Virus record (IMG/VR): IMGVR_UViG_3300023223_000295
Location: 1 to 40,601 of that record
Source of the DNA: a virus
Length of the DNA: 40,601 nucleotides
Reading direction: 5' to 3' (one strand)
The notes under the pieces were generated by a model, which saw nothing but the letters and a program-made list of their open reading frames with translations, had not been told where the DNA came from and did not search any database. Below, piece by piece: positions 23,590 through 31,105 of the stretch (position 1 is the stretch's first letter; every line of letters begins with the position of its first letter). The translations under genes and the position numbers were made by a program.

Positions 23590-23632
23590 GGGCGCGGTGC
23601 CCACCCCGAAAGGCGAGCGGGTTCCGCAACCC
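23590..23632 (-). other. GC-rich structured leader RNA
   Basis: About 45 bases far richer in G+C than their surroundings. GGGC (23590-23593) pairs with GCCC (23599-23602), and GGGTT (23619-23623) pairs with AACCC (23628-23632), with CCCCGAAAGG between. No ORF explains it and no U-tract follows. On the - strand TATAAT with GTGT before it lies just upstream (23641-23636). It would be the 5' leader of the 115-aa gene. Confidence 0.5.
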
Positions 23633-23648
23633 ATGAAATTATAACACC

Positions 23649-23876
23649 TTAGTCTTCAGTATTGCTATCGTACAGCGCTTTGAGGTCTGCTTTTTTGTCT
23701 GAATCTGAATATTCAACATTCATTCCGTCGAGTTGTTGCTTGTACCAGGCGGTGGAACCTTTCTTTTCTTCTTTGACGGATCCAAATAATTCGTGCTTAT
23801 CTTCGTCAAAATCCGATTCATTAATTACATAAAAACCGTCGTTCGCGTCTTTAACTTTTACTGTTGGGATGCGCAT
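23649..23876 (-). CDS. Small head-associated protein with HeH/LEM-like C-terminus, 75 aa
   Basis: Acidic, Lys/Asp-rich. The last 35 residues (WYKQQLDGMNVEYSDSDKK, then LKALYDSN) resemble the HeH/LEM-type short helical domain found in small phage head proteins such as lambda FI relatives, which assist packaging or head completion. It lies just after the coat gene. Role by resemblance and position. Confidence 0.65.
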   Translation of the reverse strand: MRIPTVKVKDANDGFYVINESDFDEDKHELFGSVKEEKKGSTAWYKQQLDGMNVEYSDSDKKADLKALYDSNTED

Positions 23877-23902
23877 GATATTTACCTTTTACGTTTAAAA
23901 AT

Positions 23903-23958
23903 AAGGGGCAATTAAGCCCCTTGAAAGTTAACCAACAATACCGATTTGATTCGGTATT
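23903..23958 (-). terminator. Double hairpin after the coat gene
   Basis: AATACCGA (23937-23944) pairs with TCGGTATT (23951-23958), and AAGGGGC (23903-23909) pairs with GCCCCTT (23916-23922), the latter followed on the - strand by ATTTTTAAA. A terminator or partial attenuator directly after the major capsid gene would raise coat mRNA over downstream genes. Confidence 0.7.
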
Positions 23959-23969
23959 GATAAGTTTAA

Positions 23970-25109
23970 CTACCCAAGCAGAATCGATGTGTGCTGAGAT
24001 TTTATGTTCTCAAATCCCCAGGCGATAGCAATTTCATAACGAACCTTACGGTAGCCAGGATAGATTGACACCTCAAATGTTAAACCTGAACGGTCATCAG
24101 TAATCAACATCCGATCAATCGCCATGTCACCTTCTTCTGGCAACGCTGGTGCGCGGGTTACTAGCTGTAGTGCGCTGCGAGAGAACGCCATGTTAGCAAC
24201 AAAGTCACCGCCGATAGTCATTGCAACAGCAGATGCCGCGATAGCTTCACGAAGACCAGGGGCCGCGAGTGTAATCGCGCCAGGGGCCGCAACACCTACG
24301 TCGACAACATACTTATTGGTGTCGCCTGCGAATGTGACAACGTCACCAGCTAATACAGTGCCGGAGCCGGTAATCAGCGTGATAACTGTTGCGCCTACAG
24401 CGTAACCGGCCGTATCGGTTGTATACGCTGTTCCAGTGCCTTTTGTTACATTGGCGTTCTGGGCAGACTCACGAATAGCAAAGCCATGAACATCAAGTAA
24501 CACACCTTGACGTAACAATGATTCGTCATTTGCTTCATTGGCCTTGGTTAAATTCGTCAAAGTACGCATGTTAGCGCCGGCGGTGGAATCAATAACTAAT
24601 TGAAGATCACCTAATGGTGCGCCGTTGTCAGATAGAATTTTACGGATCTGCGCGGTGTCTTGAAGCGTTGACGCAAACGGAGTTACACCAGCCGTACCGA
24701 ATGCGCGAGAGGTTGCTTTGTATAGGCTTGCAATGTCTGTTTCGATCTCGTTGGTTAGGCTTCGCATTGCTTGGGCCATTTGACCGGCGCGAACCGTTAA
24801 GTAACCCGGGCCGTTATTTAAGCCTTTCTGTTCCTCGCCAACCCAGCCGAATTCTGCTGCTCGAGATTTGGTGATGATAATAGGCACATTATCAACCACT
24901 TGATCTGTTGGCTCAGGAGTCACCATTGCCGGTGTAATATCAACAACATTAGCTGCTCGTGTTACAGCAACTCGAACGCTCTCACCAACAGCCGCTCGGC
25001 CGTCCGTTGCGTTCATGGTTACGGCAGGAATAAAACCAACCTGCTCGCGTGATACAACGTCAAGCGCTGCATATAAATCAGGGACTAGATCCGTTAATGT
25101 ATTAGCCAT
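23970..25109 (-). CDS. Major capsid protein, P22 coat-like, 379 aa
   Basis: HK97-fold coat of the P22 gp5 group. Recognised by ANTLTDLVPDLYAALDVVSR at the N-terminus (EQVGFIPAV next), the VVDNVPIIITKSRAAEFGWV strand, GQMAQAMRSLTNEIETDIA and a C-terminal RVRYEIAIAWGF-like end. An Ig-like insertion near residues 215-290 (GAVTLITGSGTVLAG-type sequence) matches the accessory I-domain position. Scaffold-assisted assembly without a prohead protease is usual for this group and fits the scaffold gene upstream. Confidence 0.92.
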   Translation of the reverse strand: MANTLTDLVPDLYAALDVVSREQVGFIPAVTMNATDGRAAVGESVRVAVTRAANVVDITPAMVTPEPTDQVVDNVPIIITKSRAAEFGWVGEEQKGLNNGPGYLTVRAGQMAQAMRSLTNEIETDIASLYKATSRAFGTAGVTPFASTLQDTAQIRKILSDNGAPLGDLQLVIDSTAGANMRTLTNLTKANEANDESLLRQGVLLDVHGFAIRESAQNANVTKGTGTAYTTDTAGYAVGATVITLITGSGTVLAGDVVTFAGDTNKYVVDVGVAAPGAITLAAPGLREAIAASAVAMTIGGDFVANMAFSRSALQLVTRAPALPEEGDMAIDRMLITDDRSGLTFEVSIYPGYRKVRYEIAIAWGFENIKSQHTSILLG

Positions 25110-25120
25110 TGTCTTTTACC

Positions 25121-25876
25121 TTAATCAATTAATTTAATGCCTGCTCGCATGGCTTTACTTCTTTCGTGGGCAGAGAGTTGATTAAATGCACCGCGAGACA
25201 TTGTTTTACCATTGCCGCTTACGTCGCCACCCTTGCCACCAAAACCACCCTTTGAGCCGGGGAATTTAGCAAAATGCTTTAAATTTGGGTCTTGATTTAA
25301 TACTTCAATAACCCGATCTATGTCATTATCTACCGCGTCGCCACTGGCATTAGTAAAAACTGACTTTCCATCAACATTTTTAATGTGAGTCATTATTAGC
25401 AACTTGCTGAATGAGTCAACCATTTCTGATGGGACGTACTGACTAGCAATTTTTGTAGCTAGAGTTTTATTGCTATTCTCTACTAGAGAATTCTGCAAAC
25501 CTGTATAACTTTCCTGTAACTCAGCGTTAGAATCAACCAGCGACTTATATTTATCAGTGGCCTGCTGCATCTCCAACACATGTAATTCTGATGTTTTACC
25601 ATCGGTTTTGAGCTTGTCCATTTGCTCTTGTAATGCTTTTTCAGTGGCTAGCCTTGCCGCCGCCTCTTGCTCTCCCTGCTTCACAGTGATACCGCTTTTG
25701 AACGTTTCGAAATCTTTAGTTAATGTGCTTAACTGTCCTTGATGACGAAATGCTGTTTTTTTAGATTCAGCCAAATCTTTATGCATAAATACTTGTTTAC
25801 CATCTTGCTCAAATGGTACAAAGCTGTCTTTTGATTCCACTGGAATGTCAGACTCGTTCTCAAATTGTAATAGCAT
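25121..25876 (-). CDS. Scaffolding protein, 251 aa
   Basis: Mostly helical and charged: residues 35-130 form a coiled coil (LSTLTKDFETFKSGITVKQG, LQEQMDKLKTDGKT), then a compact domain and a Gly-rich linker (GSKGGFGGKGGD) before a short basic C-terminal helix (LSAHERSKAMRAGIKL) as used by scaffolds to bind coat. Directly upstream of the coat gene, the usual order. A candidate extended -10 (CTGATACAAT) lies upstream. Confidence 0.85.
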   Translation of the reverse strand: MLLQFENESDIPVESKDSFVPFEQDGKQVFMHKDLAESKKTAFRHQGQLSTLTKDFETFKSGITVKQGEQEAAARLATEKALQEQMDKLKTDGKTSELHVLEMQQATDKYKSLVDSNAELQESYTGLQNSLVENSNKTLATKIASQYVPSEMVDSFSKLLIMTHIKNVDGKSVFTNASGDAVDNDIDRVIEVLNQDPNLKHFAKFPGSKGGFGGKGGDVSGNGKTMSRGAFNQLSAHERSKAMRAGIKLID

Positions 25877-25918
25877 TTATCGGACCCCGATTTTAGTTGC
25901 TGTTGTTAAATCAAATAC

Positions 25919-25927
25919 ATTGTATCA
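25919..25927 (-). promoter_or_regulatory. Candidate promoter before the scaffold gene
   Basis: TGA-TACAAT on the - strand, about 43 bases before the scaffold ATG. An extended -10 resembling the recurrent GTGATATAAT motif; no -35 is seen. Confidence 0.4.
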
Positions 25928-25953
25928 GTTTAGCTATTTAATGGCGAATTTGA

Positions 25954-27435
25954 CTATACACCGTTAGTCTCTGACCGATTAAGTAAGTCATCAGCATCAG
26001 TCGTTAGAACTCCGCCTTTCTCTAATTGCTCAAGAGCCTCTTGTCTATCAATTAATCCCATGGTGAAGTTATTAAGGATTGCCGCTTGCTCTTGGGCTGT
26101 CAATTTGACCTTGTTGAATTCTTTATTTAGGTTAATTTCGATATTAGGCTCGGCGGTACTAGTCGACATAAAACTAAAGCACCAGCCTAAAACTCGAATG
26201 TATGACTCCCTGATTGATGACTGAATGTTCATTAATGCGCTCAACTCTTCAGCGCTTCGAATCTTAGCAACGCCAACCGCCTCGTCTTTTGGATCTGATG
26301 TGTCGAACCTGGCACCAAGTGCCTTGGCTTCTTTCTGGTTCCCTTCAAGGTATTTAAACATTGCATTGCTGTCGGCGTTCCATTCTAGGTAACCTATTTC
26401 AGAGCCTTTTGGTATTGGGATATGCGCGCCGGATCCTGTTGCTATATGTTCGTGCCCGGTTAAATCTGTATATATTTTAAAAGATCGTTCGTCCCAGCCG
26501 CTTGACCACATGGTAGGTTGTGCGCTTCTGTGTATGGCTTCTTTTAAATCAGCATTAACTTGATATCTAGCGATCGCTTTCAGGCAAATAGGGTAGAGAA
26601 TGCCAAGCTGCTTAGGTATTGATGATGACTTTTGCTTTTGATCAATAACAATTTCGAATGGAATTAAATTTAATCGGCCACTGTTGTTTTCAGGATAAAG
26701 CCGCTCGCTTATTTGATCTTTACCTTCTGCTGTCTTTGTTATTTGCTGTTGGTAGTATTCGCCGTTTTCGTCAAGCGCTAACACTAATTGATTTTCAACT
26801 TCTACGCGCTGCAGTGTCTCGCGATTAATTTCACTAACCTTTTCCATTAGTTTAACAAACGTTAATTGGTTCTGATTGTTAACAACGCCATAATCCCAGT
26901 CAACGATAGATTCCCTTGGATAGTGCTTAATGGTTGCCTTTAAGTCTAACTCTTTGGCCTGGGCATTTGTTAGCTGCGGTGAGTCATCGTTAATATCGAT
27001 TTGAGTAAGACCGTTAAAATCAACAAGCAAACCGTGAAATTTAACCTCAAGCAAATTAGCCTGGGTTATTTCAATTGATTCTGACAAAGTAAGATTATCG
27101 CCGTCAGAGTCCGTTAATAGATAATCAATCTCTGGTGGTATTTCAGCGAAGTCAGGCGGCGTTGACTTTAAAGCGCCAACATATCCGCTTTCTGTTCTGC
27201 CTGGGAACGCATCATATTCAGCACGGTTTTTATATCTATTGTAACGATTTCTTGATTCCACCAAATCCTGGCCTAGCAGAATATCCGTATCAGTCGGGTT
27301 TGGAAGGTAAATTTTAGACCTGTCACCGTTCTTAATGGCGTTCGACCCTTCAATCGCGTCTCTGACGGTTTTAACCTCGTCGATAGTATCAACGTAATCG
27401 GGGTGTCTGATATTCATCAAATCGTTGTGAGGCAT
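25954..27435 (-). CDS. Portal protein, DUF4055-like, 493 aa
   Basis: Dodecameric DNA entry portal. N-terminal MPHNDLMNIRHPDYVDTIDE followed by the YLPNPTDTDI stretch and RNRYNRYKNRAEYDAFPGRT matches DUF4055 proteins; the C-terminal part has helices with IRSAEELSALMNIQSSIRES, QEQAAILNNF and a terminal acidic tail. Size is normal. Position next to the MuF-like and scaffold genes supports it. Family recalled from motif; portal role is confident. Confidence 0.85.
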   Translation of the reverse strand: MPHNDLMNIRHPDYVDTIDEVKTVRDAIEGSNAIKNGDRSKIYLPNPTDTDILLGQDLVESRNRYNRYKNRAEYDAFPGRTESGYVGALKSTPPDFAEIPPEIDYLLTDSDGDNLTLSESIEITQANLLEVKFHGLLVDFNGLTQIDINDDSPQLTNAQAKELDLKATIKHYPRESIVDWDYGVVNNQNQLTFVKLMEKVSEINRETLQRVEVENQLVLALDENGEYYQQQITKTAEGKDQISERLYPENNSGRLNLIPFEIVIDQKQKSSSIPKQLGILYPICLKAIARYQVNADLKEAIHRSAQPTMWSSGWDERSFKIYTDLTGHEHIATGSGAHIPIPKGSEIGYLEWNADSNAMFKYLEGNQKEAKALGARFDTSDPKDEAVGVAKIRSAEELSALMNIQSSIRESYIRVLGWCFSFMSTSTAEPNIEINLNKEFNKVKLTAQEQAAILNNFTMGLIDRQEALEQLEKGGVLTTDADDLLNRSETNGV

Positions 27436-27461
27436 TGGCTATTCTCGTTAAATTTTGGTTA

Positions 27462-27470
27462 ATTGTACCA
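27462..27470 (-). promoter_or_regulatory. Candidate promoter before the portal gene
   Basis: TGG-TACAAT on the - strand (TATGGTACAAT), about 27 bases before the portal ATG, in the short gap after the MuF-like gene. Extended -10 without a clear -35. Confidence 0.4.
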
Positions 27471-27478
27471 TAAGGCTG

Positions 27479-28636
27479 TTATTCTGTAAGTCCAGCTTTT
27501 TTGAATGCTTGCGCGTCCAATGCTTTTAATTGCTTAAGGGTTAAAGTTCTTCCGGTGGCGTCAGTAAATCGCTTAACGTCAAATCCGCCCTTTAGGAACA
27601 ATTCAGTGCGAGCCTTGCCGAGCGTTGATTGAATAAATGCCTTTGGTTGCCTACGAAGGAATGCGTCCGTTGATGTGTCGGCGGCGACCTGTTTAACATC
27701 AAATATATCAGTGCCTTTTCTTCCTTTAAATTTCCGCTGAAAATCTGACACCTCTTTACCAGGCTTGCCACCAACAGCGGGCTTAACCCCATCAAGAGGG
27801 TCTATGCCGGTCAGCCTTACAATGTAAACGCTTCGTTCATTAAAATGGAATGGTAATCGTGGATATGAATTATCGTCTATATCCCACTCTTGCAAATTAC
27901 GGCGCATGCAAATAAATGTAGTTCGGTTGTCTAGTGTGGCAATAAGTATTCGTGATTGAATGATATCTTTATTGGCAGCGTAAGTCCTGTCCCTGGCGCC
28001 GTTAGAGAAATGGCTTGTGCCGGTCCTAACTAATGATTCTGATTGCGCCCTAACTGAACCTTGCAATATGCCGCCTTGGTACATCTTGGTTGAGCGGTTA
28101 AACGTACCGCGTATGGTTTTGGCTATTTGCTGATTGGTTTGCCCTGACGTGTATCCGTTCCATATCGCGCCGTTAATTGATTGTGTTGCTGTGCTGGTAT
28201 TATCTCGGATGAATTTAGACCACACCCCGGCGTTAGTTTTCTTGCCGGATGTTAAAACCATCACCGAATTAGCTATATGGCCCAATAGAACCGAGTCAGC
28301 GGGAACTTGTAACGATACCCCCACAAGATGTTCATAAACACCAGCAACGTGAGCGGCATCCATTACGGCCATCTCGTCTAATTGCTCTGTGATGTCATCC
28401 CACATATCAACCCACATACTAGACATTTCTACTGTAGTCGATCTGGTTACCGCCCTGCGTTCACCCATCGTTAGGTCTTCGGCATCACCGAATTCATTTA
28501 GTAACGATGGGAGTTTTCGAGCGAATTCTTGAATTGTGCCGTCGACATTGTCGTTAACGAGAGAAGACGCGAATCTTTGTAAGAAAAATTCACGTCTCAA
28601 TATTGCATCAGGAATAGTGTCGCCAGCGTGACTCAA
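27479..28636 (-). CDS. MuF-like head morphogenesis protein, 385 aa, TTG start
   Basis: SPP1 gp7/Mu F family minor head protein: SESLVRTGTSHFSNGARDRT, then ILIATLDNRTTFICMRRNLQ and LPFHFNERSVYIVRLTG, the conserved core of the domain. It helps head assembly and is often ejected with DNA. The first codon is TTG; the AGGG binding site 8 bases before it is in the 3' arm of the hairpin at 28643-28665. In this phage it precedes the portal gene, while the reverse order is usual. Confidence 0.85.
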   Translation of the reverse strand: MSHAGDTIPDAILRREFFLQRFASSLVNDNVDGTIQEFARKLPSLLNEFGDAEDLTMGERRAVTRSTTVEMSSMWVDMWDDITEQLDEMAVMDAAHVAGVYEHLVGVSLQVPADSVLLGHIANSVMVLTSGKKTNAGVWSKFIRDNTSTATQSINGAIWNGYTSGQTNQQIAKTIRGTFNRSTKMYQGGILQGSVRAQSESLVRTGTSHFSNGARDRTYAANKDIIQSRILIATLDNRTTFICMRRNLQEWDIDDNSYPRLPFHFNERSVYIVRLTGIDPLDGVKPAVGGKPGKEVSDFQRKFKGRKGTDIFDVKQVAADTSTDAFLRRQPKAFIQSTLGKARTELFLKGGFDVKRFTDATGRTLTLKQLKALDAQAFKKAGLTE

Positions 28637-28642
28637 AATAAA

Positions 28643-28674
28643 GCCCTAAATTTAATTAATAGGGCATTATAGCA
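28643..28674 (-). promoter_or_regulatory. RBS-masking hairpin with abutting TGC-TATAAT promoter
   Basis: GCCCTA (28643-28648) pairs with TAGGGC (28660-28665); on the - strand the stem is followed by TTTATTTT and contains the AGGG of the MuF gene. An extended -10, TGC-TATAAT (28674-28666), abuts the 5' arm. A transcript from it starts about 28659, inside the arm, so only read-through mRNA from the upstream cassette can form the stem. It may also act as terminator for that cassette. Confidence 0.65.
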
Positions 28675-28716
28675 TAGGGTTTTATAAGAGCTAACACTAA
28701 CGTGACGGGCAGATAT

Positions 28717-28893
28717 TTAGCACCTATCCACTAGCCAATTAACGCTGAAAACAAAGCACGCTGCAAATGCGGTTATTGCATGTAAAATAGCTGCGCCCTG
28801 AAAAATATCACCAGCAAACCACGGGAAAACCCAAAACATTAACACGTAAGTTGCTAGTAACAATACCGCTAATAATACTCTGTATATATTCAT
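28717..28893 (-). CDS. Two-TM small membrane protein, 58 aa
   Basis: Two hydrophobic segments (VLLAVLLLATYVLMFWVF and GAAILHAITAFAACFVF) separated by PWFAGDIFQ, with a short C-terminal tail ending RC. AGGGATC precedes the ATG. It is the last gene of the eight-gene small operon. Possible inner-membrane roles include superinfection exclusion or holin-like action; none is shown. Confidence 0.6.
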   Translation of the reverse strand: MNIYRVLLAVLLLATYVLMFWVFPWFAGDIFQGAAILHAITAFAACFVFSVNWLVDRC

Positions 28894-28914
28894 TTGTTTT
28901 GATCCCTGTTAGTT

Positions 28915-29319
28915 TTAAATGATTGCTATTAACGAGCCCACGAATGCAATAGCCATTATCAATTTTAGCGTATCGGACAGTATAGTTTTGCGGTTGGTAA
29001 TTCTGCTAAGCCTAAACGCTTCTACATTATGTTCGTGACCATGACCTTTGTCTCTTCCGGGTATGCGCTTGTACCCCAAATCTGGGTTGTCAACGCCACT
29101 AAATAAAACATCACCATCTAGTGGATCAAGCAGGTAAAACTCAGCGTAGTCAGGTGCGTTAGCTAATTGCTCTGCCAGCGGCTTAGCTTCCCTACCGGGT
29201 ACAGGCTTGTAGTCAGCCATCAGAAAGGAGATAAAGTTAACATCATCATCCCATGCAACTCTGTAAAAGCGACCATATTCAGGCGCGTCATCAATTTCTT
29301 GTTGTGTTAGATTTCTCAT
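28915..29319 (-). CDS. Duplicated-domain protein with C-terminal TM, 134 aa
   Basis: Two related units: APEYGRFYRVAWDDDVNF with YKPVPGREA, and APDYAEFYLLDPLDGDVLF with YKRIPGRDK, each about 40 residues. A C-terminal membrane segment (LIMAIAFVGSLIAII) follows, so the repeats probably face the cytoplasm. The start is set at the ATG at 29319 (GAGG 8 bases upstream), just after the 37-aa protein's stop. No family is recognised. Confidence 0.65.
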   Translation of the reverse strand: MRNLTQQEIDDAPEYGRFYRVAWDDDVNFISFLMADYKPVPGREAKPLAEQLANAPDYAEFYLLDPLDGDVLFSGVDNPDLGYKRIPGRDKGHGHEHNVEAFRLSRITNRKTILSDTLKLIMAIAFVGSLIAII

Positions 29320-29324
29320 TTTAA

Positions 29325-29438
29325 TTACCTCATAAAGCATCTAAAAAATTCAAACCCAATATACGCAAACAAGCAAAAAACTGCAGCGCAAGGAATGCCA
29401 ATAACCCACAATAGCCAATCTGGTATGTTTATAATCAT
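29325..29438 (-). CDS. Single-TM microprotein, 37 aa
   Basis: Hydrophobic MIINIPDWLLWVIGIPCAAV then FCLFAYIGFEFF, ending in a basic tail. GGGGA lies before the ATG and the stop lies 5 bases before the next start, so it is coupled to the repeat protein. It could be a membrane partner of that protein. Confidence 0.55.
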   Translation of the reverse strand: MIINIPDWLLWVIGIPCAAVFCLFAYIGFEFFRCFMR

Positions 29439-29450
29439 TTGCTTCCCCAA

Positions 29451-29747
29451 TTAGTAATACATGTTCTTGTTTGTGTATTCCTGCCAGTCGGGATGGATTT
29501 CAACGCCAAATATTGTATCCATGTTGAGAATCAATTCGCGTAAAGGCTTAAATATTCCATCTTCTGCCATTTGAATACAAAAATCAGGATCCGGACTTGA
29601 GAATGTAACACGTGTAAATTCTTTGGATATATATCTGGCAAACTCAATTGCCTCGTCTTTACCCACTCTGTAAACCATGTTTTCGACGCGCTTTCCTGCT
29701 AATTGCTTTTCTTTTCTGAACTTTAATATTTTTTGTTGAATGTTCAT
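29451..29747 (-). CDS. Hypothetical protein, 98 aa
   Basis: Not recognised. Basic N-terminus (QQKILKFRKEKQL), a mixed alpha-beta middle (DEAIEFARYISKEFTRVTF) and an aromatic C-terminus. No membrane segment. Member of the small-gene operon; the next gene starts 13 bases after its stop. Confidence 0.6.
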   Translation of the reverse strand: MNIQQKILKFRKEKQLAGKRVENMVYRVGKDEAIEFARYISKEFTRVTFSSPDPDFCIQMAEDGIFKPLRELILNMDTIFGVEIHPDWQEYTNKNMYY

Positions 29748-29766
29748 TACTTATCCTCGCTGTTAA

Positions 29767-29970
29767 TTATAGCCAGATGCCGTCATTACAAGTGCCTATG
29801 TCACAGTCAGAACCGGCGACACCATCACCGGGGAATGGCTCGTTTTGCTTGTTTAATTTTTTCTCTATCGCGTCAATTAAAGCCACCGTACAATCTCGGC
29901 AGTCTGCCGGGTTATACAATCCGCAAGAGCAACCATTTCGCCATTCACTTATCATTTCAAGTATCGTCAT
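29767..29970 (-). CDS. Cysteine-rich small protein, 67 aa
   Basis: Contains CSCGLYNPADCRDC (about residues 14-27) and GSDCDIGTC near the end, so it probably binds zinc. An amphipathic helix (VALIDAIEKKLNKQ) separates them. Its ATG overlaps the stop of the 58-aa gene upstream (ATGA). No family is recognised. Confidence 0.65.
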   Translation of the reverse strand: MTILEMISEWRNGCSCGLYNPADCRDCTVALIDAIEKKLNKQNEPFPGDGVAGSDCDIGTCNDGIWL

Positions 29971-30143
29971 AACTCACTCCAATTAACCGTCATAATAAAA
30001 GCATGAACACCCATGCTTTCAACTGAAAATCCGTATATTGGTCGCATACCTACAGCTCGAGAATTAAATGAATAACCAATTACTTCATACCTAATGATTG
30101 TTAACGATCCGTGCTCCACCGACTGATGGTGTGTTATTTCCAT
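29967..30143 (-). CDS. Hypothetical protein, 58 aa
   Basis: Begins MEITHHQSVEHGSLTIIRYE; beta-rich, Ser/Val-rich (GYSFNSRAVGMRPIYGFSVE). ACGGAG lies about 8 bases before the ATG, inside the end of the previous gene. It overlaps the next gene by 4 bases (ATGA). Not recognised. Confidence 0.6.
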   Translation of the reverse strand: MEITHHQSVEHGSLTIIRYEVIGYSFNSRAVGMRPIYGFSVESMGVHAFIMTVNWSEL

Positions 30144-30146
30144 GGC

Positions 30147-30398
30147 TTAATCTCCGTCATGAAAAGTTATTTTAGTTTTACTGTCGAAATCTGGCATGGT
30201 AAAACCTTCGGATTCCGCTTCGTTTTTCATTTCTTGGTAAATGGCCATCATCCAGATAGCATCTTTGTTTGTGGTTTTGAATAGCAACTCACTAAGGCCT
30301 GATTCCTTTAGTTTTTTATCCCATTCCACCCTAAACTCTGCCACGCTTTTATCGATTTGTGCTTGAGTTTCTTCGTGTAGCTTTATTAATTTATTCAT
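30147..30398 (-). CDS. Hypothetical protein, 83 aa, helical
   Basis: Mostly helical and charged (LHEETQAQIDKSVAEFRVEW, then LSELLFKTTNKDAIW), with an acidic tail. Its ATG overlaps the stop of the HTH gene (ATGA), so it is translated with the regulator. Not recognised; an HTH partner or antagonist is possible. Confidence 0.6.
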   Translation of the reverse strand: MNKLIKLHEETQAQIDKSVAEFRVEWDKKLKESGLSELLFKTTNKDAIWMMAIYQEMKNEAESEGFTMPDFDSKTKITFHDGD

Positions 30399-30559
30399 GA
30401 TTTATTCTTCAATTCATCAATCCAACAAATCAAGTTGCCATGCTGTGGATGATCTTGTTTCTCGTACTTCCTATAAGTGCTTAGCGATAACCCGAGAGCC
30501 CTAACCCCTTCCGCTAATGTGTAACCCCTAGCCTTAATCTTACGTGTTAGCTCGTTCAT
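30395..30559 (-). CDS. HTH regulator heading the small-gene operon, 54 aa
   Basis: Compact HTH: YTLAEGVRALGLSLSTYRKY, where a first helix and turn (ALGLS) lead into a recognition helix, as in Cro/C1-type proteins; only a short C-terminal helix follows. I choose the ATG at 30559 (GAGG 4 bases upstream) over a TTG at 30583. It is the first gene after a promoter that interleaves with an opposite promoter and lies next to two near-identical 14-base direct repeats (30573-30586, 30603-30616), likely its operators. Confidence 0.75.
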   Translation of the reverse strand: MNELTRKIKARGYTLAEGVRALGLSLSTYRKYEKQDHPQHGNLICWIDELKNKS

Positions 30560-30572
30560 ATATCCTCGCAAA

Positions 30573-30632
30573 TTTAACATCAATTGAATTCATTATATAT
30601 CGTTTGACATCATTTGCAAGGTGTATTATTGT
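30573..30632. promoter_or_regulatory. Overlapping divergent promoters with direct-repeat operators
   Basis: Rightward: TTGACA (30604-30609), spacer 17, TATTGT (30627-30632). Leftward: TTGCAA (30619-30614), spacer 16, TATAAT (30597-30592). The -35 regions cross, so the two should exclude each other. TTTAACATCAATTG (30573-30586) and TTTGACATCATTTG (30603-30616) are direct repeats, 12 of 14 identical and 30 bases apart; one covers the leader of the HTH gene and the other covers both -35 boxes. Confidence 0.75.
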
Positions 30633-30656
30633 TGGTTTTTAACTGAGGGGATGAAG

Positions 30657-31073
30657 ATGAAAAGAGTAAAGCTAATAAAATTCAAAGGTGAAGATGTTGT
30701 CATAGATGACATGGTTAATTGTTACCAACAAGCAACGGCTCACCATAAGTTGCCCCAAGCGATATCAAATAGCGATGAATACATCCCTGATTATTATCAC
30801 GTAGAAGATATACCAATTAGAAGAATAGTCGATCACAATGTTGAGCATTACATAGCTGTTGAAGATAAGATTTGGGAATATCTTTATTTAATAGAAAACC
30901 CAGTAACCGCAAAGTCGCAAGAGCTAAGAATCAAAAAGCTATCTGAGGCCTGGCAGTCTTGGAAAAATGAAGCGTGTCGCACCGCTGAGTCTTATAAAAA
31001 ATTCAGAGAAACGGTATTTAACGCATCACTACTAACGCGCATCAAGTGGGTATTCACTGGCGTTAAATTTTAA
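30657..31073 (+). CDS. Hypothetical protein, 138 aa
   Basis: First gene of the rightward cassette branch. The start is the ATG at 30657, 6 bases after GAGGGG; an upstream GTG lies inside the promoter. Alpha-beta protein with VKLIKFKGEDVVIDDMVNCY at the N-terminus and a helical Lys/Glu-rich C-terminus (ELRIKKLSEAWQSWKNEA). No membrane segment or known domain. Confidence 0.65.
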   Translation: MKRVKLIKFKGEDVVIDDMVNCYQQATAHHKLPQAISNSDEYIPDYYHVEDIPIRRIVDHNVEHYIAVEDKIWEYLYLIENPVTAKSQELRIKKLSEAWQSWKNEACRTAESYKKFRETVFNASLLTRIKWVFTGVKF

Positions 31074-31105
31074 CAACCAGCCCTAACAGGCTAAGGAGTG
31101 AAATA

